Positions 55,401 through 64,000 of a stretch of 64,000 bases of DNA are shown here, one piece after another. This stretch comes from Bryoerythrophyllum caledonicum (taxonomy: Eukaryota; Streptophyta; Bryopsida; Pottiales; Pottiaceae). Positions within the stretch are counted from its first letter, which is position 1. Every line of letters starts with the position of its first letter. A model generated the notes under the pieces. That model was not told the origin of the DNA and searched no databases. It was given only the letters and a program-made list of their open reading frames with translations. The translations under genes were made by a program, and so were the position numbers. The stretch lies in NCBI GenBank assembly GCA_963971425.1, contig OZ020520.1, positions 12,213,807 to 12,277,806 on the forward strand, written 5' to 3'.

Positions 55401-58400
55401 GATTACTTTAGTTGGTGTACTGTAGTATATTTTGAATTCATCATGTGACATTAGATTTAGACCATTTGGGAGTGTTAAATGTTTTATCTCATGTATGTTT
55501 TGAAGTAATAATTTGTTGAGAAGTTTGTGATTTTGCTGAGGGGTGAAGTGTGGTAATATTTTTGATGATAGGTTGAGCCACATTTGTTCAAGAGGTGTGG
55601 CTTCAAGTGGAAAGTTTCTTGTTGTACTTCTCAAGTGAGCGCCTCCACATCGTTTGATAAGATAGAGTGTTCTTGTTGTAGGTGATCTTAAACAATCGTA
55701 TTGTTTAATTTTCGGAATCTCTTGTGCTCCGTTGTATTTAGCAAGTATAAAATGTATAAGACTTCTATAAATTATTCCCAATTTTCCTGTGTCATTAAGA
55801 GCATTGCGTAGTTGTTCACCTATGCACCTTAGGTATGCGTTCTTTAATGAGAATGCTTCTATCCCAAACATATCATGTGGCAATTGGGTAATTACGTTGG
55901 GAGTGCAATTCGGTAGCCCACAAATTTTCTTTTGTATTGCTATAATTTTTTTGTCTAGGTTTTTAATAGTAGGTAGTGAGTATGGTACCGCGTAAAAACT
56001 ATATGCAATGCCTGCTCTTATAACTATGTCTACCATGCTCACTTTTTGTTTAATAGTAGTTGGACAATTTACTAATTGGTTGCATTGTTTAATTAGTTTG
56101 GTGGTTGTTGTGTGTGTTTGTATTTTCCAATTCAATGATGGAACTAGTTGTATTCCTAGATATACATATGGCTCATTTTGATGTAGTATGGGAATCAGTT
56201 GGTTTCTGTATGATATATTTGCAGCTTGTATTAGTGCTTTGAAGACTATTTGATTTGTTTTGGATTTGTTTGGGCATCCACTAATTGCACATTTCGGAAT
56301 TCCTAGGTCTATTCCAGCCCATTTGCAGAATTTGTCCATTTTATTAAGTTGATTTTTTATTGAGGGAAGTTTGTTTGTTATGATTGCAAGATCATCTGCG
56401 TATGCTGCTGTATTTATTGTTGTTTTTGAAGTTCCCAAGGTATAGCCGTATTTTCCTCTTTGTAACCATCGTAAAAGTGGTTCTAGAAAAATAAGAAAGA
56501 GATATGGGCTAAGTGTATCTCCTTGTATTGTGCCTCTTTGTATGGATATTTTTTGGGTTTGGCCAAAGTATTCACGAGTAAAAATGGTGTTAGACTGTGA
56601 GTAGATATCTCCTACTAGTATTACCGCGTCCTCAGGGTATCCTAAATCTTTCATAATGGCTAGTAGACGGGCGTGGTCAATCGAGCCAAATGCATTTTTG
56701 AAATCTATATAGAGTAAATATATATCTTGCGTTGTTAGTTGTGCATCTTCTAAAGCCGCTATTAGTAATTGAAATTGTCTAGATGTGCATCTTTCGACAC
56801 GGAACCCTTCTTGGCTGTCATGTAGAATTTGGTGTTTTTCTCCGTATGTTGAGAGTATTGATGTTAGTGTACTTGTAAAAAATTTGTATATAGTGTTGGC
56901 CAGCGCTATAGGTCTGTGATTTGGTAGTTGAGATGGGTCGCCCTTTTTGTATAGTAGTATTGTGAGGTTATTTTCCATGATGCCGGAATTTGTTTTTGTT
57001 TATAGCAATGTTTAAAGAATAGGAATAATATGCGGTGGAAGTTTGTAGGCATGTTCTTCACGATAGAGTTGGATATTTTGTCCGGTCATGGGGTTTTGTT
57101 GTTTGCAACGTTTTTTAGGCATAAGTCAAAAGTTTCTTGATCAAAGTATATATGCAGCGGAGTTTCTGGATGACCTCTTTTATCTATTACAAAGCCTTCT
57201 AGGTCATGCCATGGGTATTGTCTAACTCCGCATGTGCATTCAGGAGGGTGGTATGGTAAGTAATAACATGTTGGAACAGTGGGTTTATTAATAATTGATT
57301 GTTGTATGTAAATTTCATTGGCAATGTCTTGCCGGCTCATTAGTATGTTATTATTGCGATCTGTGATGCAGTCTAATGGTGGTGTTTCTTGGTTTTTGAA
57401 TACTTTATTGTTTATCTTTTTTGGGCTTATTTCGTGTAATTGTCTGTATTTGGATATAGCCTTTTTTATACATTCTTTTGTGTATTTTGACATGATTTTT
57501 CTTGCTTTTTTGTTTGCGGCCTTGGCTAGTGTAGCTAGATCATTTATCCATGGTTCAATAAGTAAGCCGTCATTTGGGGGTCGTGGGATCTTGACATGGG
57601 TGTGTTTGTTTAATTCATTGATAATTGGATGTGATCGCCATTGTGGTGTGTTTTTTGTGATATATATTGCTTTTCTAATTAGGTGGTATGTTGCAACATG
57701 TTTTTTCCATGTTTTTTGGGTTTTGCGTGGTAAGTATCCTCCTTGTTTTGAGATTCTATCATTGAGTGTAGGTATGGGTGGTGCGCTACACGTATTTTCT
57801 ATAGCTTCTGATATTTTTTGAGTGATTTCGTCCATATGGGAGCATGCTAGTTTCCATTGATCGGGATTTAGATGTTCGTATGATAATATGGTGTCTAGGT
57901 CATTTAATTGTAAAGCGTTGTTTTCATAAAAGTTTGTGTTGAATTTATCCAAATTATCTTGCGGTATAGGGTTGAGTATTCTAATTGGTCTCGAGGTAGG
58001 TGGTGTGGGGTGGCGTGCAATAAGTTTGTTTTGGGGTATGTGTAGTGAAATGGGTGCATGGTCAGAGTTAAGATTGACTTCTGTAATTGTGGTACATGTG
58101 TATAGATTGTGATTTTGTGTTTTGATATAAAATCCGTCTATTAGACTTGTATGTGTATAGTTGTATCCACCTTGTCTAGAGTAGTTTGTATTTGTTGGGA
58201 CATATGTTAGTGCTAAGCTATCAATATATGTTTTCCATGCAAAATCTTCTTCTTGTGGTGGTGTGGTATTATGTTCATTTTGTCGTCCTATTAAAGCTAT
58301 GTCTCTATTGAAGTCTCCACATAGTATGAGAGTGTGGTTAGGATATGTGTTAATTTGTGTTGTAATAGTTTGTTGTATTATTGGGATTAGTTCAATATCT

Positions 58401-59412
58401 TCATGATGTGAGGGCATATATAGGTGTATTAATAGCATGGTTGTAGTGGATGGTTTTTTATGTGTATAATTTGTAAGTAGGGTGAGATTTTTAGAGGGGT
58501 TGCTATTTTGGTAATATTTCCTCGGTATGCATATTTGTGATTTATTAGTGTAAGTAGTCCTCCTCTAGCGGGTGTGTAAGGGATCCGTTGTTGAATGCAT
58601 CTAGTTAGTGCGTGAGTATTGTTAAATATTAGTTTATAATCTGGGAATAAATTTTGTATGTACTTTATTGACTTGGTGGCAATTAGTTTAGTTTCTTGGA
58701 TGGTGATAATGGCCGGGTTTGTATGTAAGGCAAGTTCTTCTAAACTAGGTAATGCAGTATTTAGTGTAGCTGCATTCCATGTAACAATATTAGTTTGATG
58801 GCTATTGTTATGCGTATTGGATTGAAATGGTGATGAGATATGGGTCAATGGAGGGGGGTGTGTGTACTCCTCTAGGGGTTCATAAATTCTTAGTGTTTCT
58901 TCGAGAAGATTGTTTGGTAGAAAAGGAAATTTAATTTTTAGCATTTGTATCGATGGTGCATTTTGTGTTTGGTGTATGAAATCATATAATTCTTTGTGTA
59001 TACTAGATGGAGGGTTTATTATTTTTTGATTATTTGTAATATATTGTGTATATGGGTGTTCGATGTGAATATGCCTTTTGGGTGGGTTTGGTAGTGTAGA
59101 CATCTTGTTTAATAGCTTGGCGGTCCAATCCGGTTCGGGAAAATTTATTAGTTGGTGTTCACATGAATTTATGTTAGGGCTGATGGTTGTTATTAGTGCA
59201 AACAATATTTGTGCTAAAGGGTAATTTCTTATTCGGTTGAGATATGTGTTTAAGTGTGGGAAGTCTCTAATAGTAATTTGGTGGTATTGGTGATCTTGTT
59301 TTACGATGGGGGAGAAATTTTTTGCAAGGTGTTGATACTGAGGTTGGAGTTTGATTGTACAAGTATGTTTTGTATCTACGTTTATGAGCTGATGGGTGGG
59401 TTTTAAACACAT
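52424..59412 (-). pseudogene. LINE ORF2: endonuclease, reverse transcriptase, RNase H, zinc cluster
   Basis: APE-type endonuclease: NIVTWNAATLN and IQETKL near 58780-58690, LCGDFNRD near 58320. Reverse transcriptase (about 56978-55900): NHRPIALANT, DFKNAFGSIDH, QGDTLSPYLF, and YADD at 56391-56402. RNase H: CTDGSF near 53870, FTDCLNG, and VRAHANIDGNKKADKLAKQG near 53530-53470. A zinc cluster CSICDSQDPDTWLHVLLKC (CX2CX8HX4C form) lies near 53100. The coding region is broken by several frameshifts and stops (frame ends at 58429, 57086, 55293, 54944, 54635, 53783, 53259), so this copy is not an intact source. The longest open piece, 55293-56978, holds most of the RT domain. Confidence 0.88.
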
Positions 59413-61248
59413 CTAGCATAGGGCCAGGGTTGGTTTCAATATCCCCACATTTGATTAGATGATGTATATCATTATATTTGTAATAATATGTATTTATGGT
59501 TGTCTTGGATACATATATTGAGGTAGTGTTAAAAATAGATTTTTATAACATTTTGTTTTGGTCAAAAAGTAAGTAGGTTGAAATAATGAGTTTTCTAAAA
59601 GATTTGTTTCTAAAAACATTTTGTCTAAAAACATGATTTCTAAAAACAGATTGATATTTATTTCAAAAAGATTCATATAAATTCTTACTTTCATTAGAAT
59701 TTCTATTTTTAGTAAGTCTATTTTTGGTGCCTCCGGCGTGCAGCGGGCCGACCAAGCAGACATCCCCGCTTGAATTTTTTTTCTTCTACACATTCTCAAC
59801 AAATTTCTATTCTTTAATCGCAAACTCTTCTCATCTTTATATAATTCAAGTTTAATTTTACTATTAACTTTCCTTTTATCCCTATAATTTGTATTCCAAC
59901 TTCTATTTTTAGTATGTTTTGTTTTGTTTTCAGTATCTTTTCTGCTTATTTTTAATCTAGAATTTGTGTTTCTCATTACTAATTTGGTTAATTTTCCATC
60001 CCTTATTTTTTATTTTCTTGGGAAGCATATTCTATTTTTAGTACTGTTGTTTGTTGCTATGTTCTTATTATTTGTATTCTTATGATAATGGTTTCCTACC
60101 TTACCCTTTATTTTCTTCTTACATATCCTCTCCAGTTTTGTTCTTTTATTTTTAATATTACTTGCTCTATTTGAAACCTTTGAAATTTTATAAGTATCTA
60201 TCTTCTTCCTATTTAATTTATTATATCTCTTTTTACTCTCCTTGATTTTCCTATTTTTATCCATTTTAATATTCCTTGTCTTTTGATGGTTTTTGGGTTT
60301 AAATTCCCTTCTACCCTTATGTATCTTTATTACAAAATTTCCATTATTTTTTTTATTATTATTGTTTCCTTTTTTGTTATATGTAGTTATGATACTAATT
60401 TTCTCTTTCCTTTTATTATTTATTCTAATTCCATCTTTTCTCTTATTCCTTTTATTTTTTATTTTGGTTTTGATACTTTTGTTTTTTGTTTGTATATTTA
60501 ATCTATTCCTTTGATTAATTTTATCCTTTTCATTTTATTTTTTTTTGTTTTTATTTTATCACCTTTTTTTATTTTTGTTTTATTTACTTTCTTTGTTTTA
60601 TTTCCTTTCTTTAGTTTTATTTTGTTTCCTTTAAATATTTGTTTTCTTTATCTTGTAGTTTTTCTTTGTTTTTTAATATTCTTCTTAGTATTTATTTGTT
60701 TTGAATCATTTCTAATCTTTGTTTTCCATATGTATTTCATGTAAGTTCTAAATTTTTTATTTCTCTTTGCATTTTTTACTTCTTTACTAGGTTTAAAAAA
60801 TTTCTTACTTTTTGTGTTTGTCCTTTCTTTTATTTTGTGATTTTGCAGTTTGTTGCTTGATTTTTGATTTTGAGTATATTTGTTTTTGATGATATACCTT
60901 TTGGATGTATTTTGTTTAACAATTGAACTTATTATTTTCTTCATCTGAGTCAGATTTTTGCCATTTTCTTTGTATTTTTTGTCACTGTTTTTGTCACTTT
61001 CATTGTATTTTTTGTCACTGTTTTTATCACTTTCTTTGTATTTTTTGGTAATCTTTTGTATAATATCGTTGGTAATCTGTATTACTTTTTTATTACATAT
61101 CTTTTTTGTTTTTTGCCTATATATTGTCCTCCTCCTATATACTCTATCCTCTACATCTCCCTTCAGCCATATTCAGCTAACAATGCCTCTGCATCTCTTG
61201 AAATTCTCCTCAAGCCTATTACTTAGTAATTTGTCTATATTTTGTAAC
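59413..61248 (-). other. A-rich spacer between LINE ORF1 and ORF2
   Basis: The minus strand is extremely A-rich, and its frames are lysine/asparagine-rich low-complexity peptides that I do not count as genes. A small GC-rich island (about 59730-59770) interrupts it. A 33-bp tandem repeat (about 2.5 units with TTTTTTGTCACTG) lies at 60966-61050. Confidence 0.6.
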
Positions 61249-63107
61249 TTAAAATCGCCATCTTCCCTGTTGCCGTCTCTTTTCCTGCCTGCTATGATTT
61301 GTTTCCTGCACAAACTCAGAATTTCCTTGTAACATGTCTACAGGATGTTTTGCCATGTCAGTTTTCCAACCATGGTTGAGGTAGTGCACAAAAAAGTCAA
61401 CTGCTGAAATGCAAGCTCTAAGTTGTTTCTTCACTTCCTCCATCTGCATTTGCATCGCATTTTGCAACTCGTTTGTCAGTTTCTGTGCGTGGATGTTGGC
61501 CTCCTTCACAATCTCCTCCTTGAAGACTCCCAGCTCCTCATGCATCTCTTCTTTCAGTTTCTCGTTCCCCTTGTTCACTACTTTCTCCACCAAATCTGCA
61601 ATTTTACCGTGTATGATGCTGCCCCTCTTCTCCTTTGGTGCGTTCTGTGTAGCCTCCAACGTACTCACAATAGCTGTTGCAATGTCACAAAATCCAAATT
61701 TTTCCTGCTCTTCTCTGGTTGGTCGTAGTACACCTTCTGGGCTACGAGGATGAGGTGTGAAACTTACGTGTTTCCCCAGAATCTCCTTCGTCTTGCCTAT
61801 CCATTGTCGATAGACCATGGGGTTCAAACATTAGACGTTTGTTGCTCCCTTGTGCAGATCTCCAACTTGTCCCGGAAAGAAGAACGTCAGAATGTTCTTC
61901 TCTCCCATTGTTGCCTCAATAGACAGCTTTGTCTCTTCCACTTTCTTCATCTTGTGTAACCCGTATAGGCACAACATTGTTGCATTCTTCTTCTTCAACT
62001 CTTCCTCCGGAAGTCCTTCTCCTCGAGCGCCTCGTTCAGCCTTTGCGGTTTGTGGTGTAATCACGTGTAACAGCTCGTTTTCGTACGGTACCATATACTG
62101 GATTATCTTGTCAGCCTGTGATGGAGTTGTAGCAACCAGCCAACCCCAGGTCTCCCCTTTGCTCTTCTGCACGCTAGCAATCTGATAATCGTGTCCTCTT
62201 CTTAAGCTCTCCCTTAGGACTTCTCTTTGAAGTTCAGCTATGGTTACTCCCTCCAGCTTCGTATTCTCTATCTTTGCAGATAGTAGAGAATTCCTTGCGA
62301 TTGAGTCCCAACTTTTGCATACCTTCCCCACAATTGCCAGATCATGATCCAAATCCAAAATAAACAGTCTCATATCTTTCAGGAGGGCAATTCCGTCGAT
62401 TCTCGGGTGTTTCAAGTGGAGTTTGATCGTTCCTATCCAAAACTTCTGCTTACTGCCTTTCACCTTCTCTTTGTATGGGATGTAGATTGGTTCTGCCATG
62501 TTCTCCCCGACTTCTATCTCCATCTTTTTCAATCGTTCCCTGGTCCTGGTGAGTATTTCACCGTGTGTGAAATCGGTGGCTGGTTTTACAAAGAAAACAA
62601 CAACTTGATAATCCAGCGATAGTCCCCTATCATTGTCCACCTCTGTCTCGATAGGTAGTTGTGTCAGATTGTAGTGTTGTCCTCCTCTGGCGTCCGGTCG
62701 CTCCAACGGGTACAGTTTCTGTGGCACATGGGGAATGCCACTTTCGCAGCATTGTGAACTTGTTCTGCTTCCGCCCTTGAAAATCCCTGCTTCACTTTCT
62801 CAGCCACGCTTTTACTCCTCACTCCATCTCCTTCAATTCCTCCTTCTTTCATTGCCAACTGCTCCATTGCTACAAACCCCAGCTAGAATGCTTTCGGTGT
62901 TTCCTGGATTGCTGCAATGTTCTTCTTCCTTTTGCTGCCACTGCCTCCGCTACCTTCCTGGATTCGCTTTGTGTGTTGAGTCTCCAACAGCGTCATCCTG
63001 CAATCTTCACCATCAGCATCAGCATCCACCATGTTGGTATCCATTGTCTTCCCGAGTGTGATTTCGGTCATGATTGCGTTGTGCACTGCTTTGCCCCTGT
63101 TCGCCAT
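61249..63107 (-). pseudogene. LINE ORF1 (putative RNA-binding/chaperone protein)
   Basis: A probable start is ATG 63107 (MANRGKAVHNAIMTEITLG). The middle part (62727-61831) is open for 298 codons with a segment FWIGTIKLHLKHPRIDG. The last part (61827-61249) has coiled-coil character (EEMHEELGVFKEEIVKEAN) and VYRQWIGKTKEILGKHVSF. Breaks: a TAG at 62883, a frame change near 62730, and a stop at 61831 directly before the final part. Position between the 5' leader and ORF2 and the coiled coil argue for ORF1. I see no CCHC knuckle. Confidence 0.6.
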
Positions 63108-63203
63108 CTGGATAACGGTTTTCTTGTATATCTTTTCTGTGTTTCTTTTGGAAAACCTGATGTTCAAACTGCTAACTAATTTTTGCTTCCAATCTGTTCC
63201 CTT

Positions 63204-63364
63204 CTGCGCGTGTATAGGGGTTGTACACAGATTGTTGGCTCTTCTTATCTTACTTAATCTTGATCTATTTAGGAAGTTTGACCTAATTTTTGTATCTTCG
63301 ATTATTGCTATTATCTTCTTTTCGAATGTAATGAGCAAAAATGAAATTAGGGTTAGATACTTAC
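63204..63364 (-). other. Intron-like segment in the LINE 5' leader
   Basis: On the minus strand CACAG|GTAAGT (63364) is followed 161 bp later by a pyrimidine-containing ...CACGCGCAG (63204). It would splice an upstream frame starting near 63512 (MGDLLWALQERRATL) toward ORF1. A retrotransposed copy that kept an intron would mean the genomic RNA was unspliced. Could be chance. Confidence 0.25.
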
Positions 63365-63892
63365 CTGTGTAGTGTTGTTGGAAAATCTCTTCTCTCAAGA
63401 TGCTCGAACTGTTCTTCGCGATTTCCAGATTCCCACCAGTGCTTGATTTAGTGTCCTTCGGTGTACTCAACGTCGCTCTTCTCTCCTGCAAAGCCCATAA
63501 CAAATCGCCCAAGTCGCCGGCGGCGACTACAAAATTCCGGAATTCAGATCTACAACTGTTTTGCGTCTAGGGTTTCAGATCTGGACTGCAGCGCTTTCAG
63601 CAATCAAAATCTTCAGCTACATATAGTTTCTAGTCCTTCAATGTTGGATCTGAGCTCTATTACCCAGCCCGCTCTATCAGATCTACAAGATTCAGCTCCA
63701 ACTACTTAGATCCTCATTCCACCACCATCAACTATCTTCACTACAATGTGTGCATTCGTGATGCGGTTTGATCACTCCTAACACTATTACACACACAGAT
63801 TACAATCACAGCATCGCTACCACACCAGATCTGATCCCTATCCGCGCCTTACTCCTCTCTCTCCATCCCCACTACTACATTACTAACAACAA

Positions 63893-64000
63893 TTATTAAT
63901 TTTAAATATATTGCTTGATGTGAGAATGTCTTTTTTGGAGTTGCATTTGGTTGTATAGATGTTGAGGAGGGTAATTGTTATGGGTGGAGTAACGTATCTA
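63893..64000 (-). mobile_element. Older LINE, continuation beyond the younger LINE
   Basis: After the repeated 14-bp target site, the minus-strand reading NIYTTKCNSKKDI matches LIHTNVNECNSSKDI in the younger LINE's ORF2 just upstream of where the older copy resumes at 52384. The older LINE therefore runs off the right edge of the window. Confidence 0.8.

Larger units (their letters stand above)
52385..63892 (-). mobile_element. Full-length younger LINE (about 11.5 kb)
   Basis: Flanked by a perfect 14-bp target duplication and inserted in an older relative. On the minus strand: 5' leader (63892-63108), ORF1 region (63107-61249), an unusually A-rich spacer (61248-59413), ORF2 with endonuclease, reverse transcriptase, RNase H and zinc cluster (59412-52424), then a (TTC)n tail. 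The 3' untranslated part is essentially absent, because the stop codon is followed almost at once by the tail. The full length and perfect duplication suggest a fairly recent insertion, though both ORFs carry breaks. RNase H-bearing LINEs are known in plants; I do not assign the clade. Confidence 0.9.

Noticed and set aside
60283-60744. Hydrophobic plus-strand frames looking like membrane proteins
   Set aside because: They are Phe/Leu/Ile-rich translations of the T-rich complement of the LINE spacer.

Overview
The window is about 64 kb of repeat-dominated plant nuclear DNA. The evidence is a plant-type hAT transposase (BED finger, DUF659, ERNWS-type dimerisation motif), Ty1/copia and Ty3/gypsy fossils, a very large RNase H-bearing LINE, a tRNA-derived SINE, and one spliced host gene for a TMEM128-family membrane protein (46704-48271, minus strand). 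I cannot name the species. A seed-free land plant is my guess, not a demonstration.

The main find is a nested pair of giant hAT DNA transposons carrying cargo genes. The outer copy (4183-32424) begins and ends with CAGGGTTGTCATA inverted repeats. It is flanked by an 8-bp target duplication (CACCCGAC / CACCCGGC) and sits in an old gypsy fragment whose uninterrupted counterpart survives at 42874-42881. The inner copy (7911-21934, opposite orientation) has a perfect 8-bp duplication (ATTACTAT) and has split the outer copy's RING-finger gene in two. Both copies share one layout: a protein-kinase-like gene, a divergent coiled-coil/RING-H2 gene, a short truncated paralogue of the RING gene, 164-bp tandem repeats, and a hAT transposase with an unusually long acidic tail. 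All modules and both sub-ends are separated by arrays of a perfect GC-rich palindrome centred on GACGTC. Where TATA boxes are recognisable they lie just inside these arrays, so the arrays look like upstream elements, transposase-binding sites, or both. Each copy also has one solo LTR that landed in a palindrome array. Neither copy now encodes an intact transposase, but the inner kinase and RING genes are still open.

Region by region: 1-1137 gag-like gypsy fossil; 1138-3882 non-coding repeats with an inverted-repeat element around a 200-N gap; 3883-4182 and 32425-33166 the two halves of a gypsy fragment split by the outer hAT; 33167-34609 nothing recognised; 34610-45790 a copia fossil with a gypsy fossil (37036-43613) inside it, the latter holding a SINE and a 180-bp repeat block; 46704-48271 the host TMEM128 gene; 48272-49999 nothing firm; 50001-64000 an older LINE split by a younger 11.5-kb LINE (52385-63892) with a perfect 14-bp target duplication.

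Inferred order: retroelement fossils first, then the outer hAT into gypsy, the inner hAT into the outer one, and the solo LTRs into each. The LINE-in-LINE nest is independent. The kinase, the RING-H2 protein and its truncated paralogue may together modify host proteins for the transposon, but that is inference.
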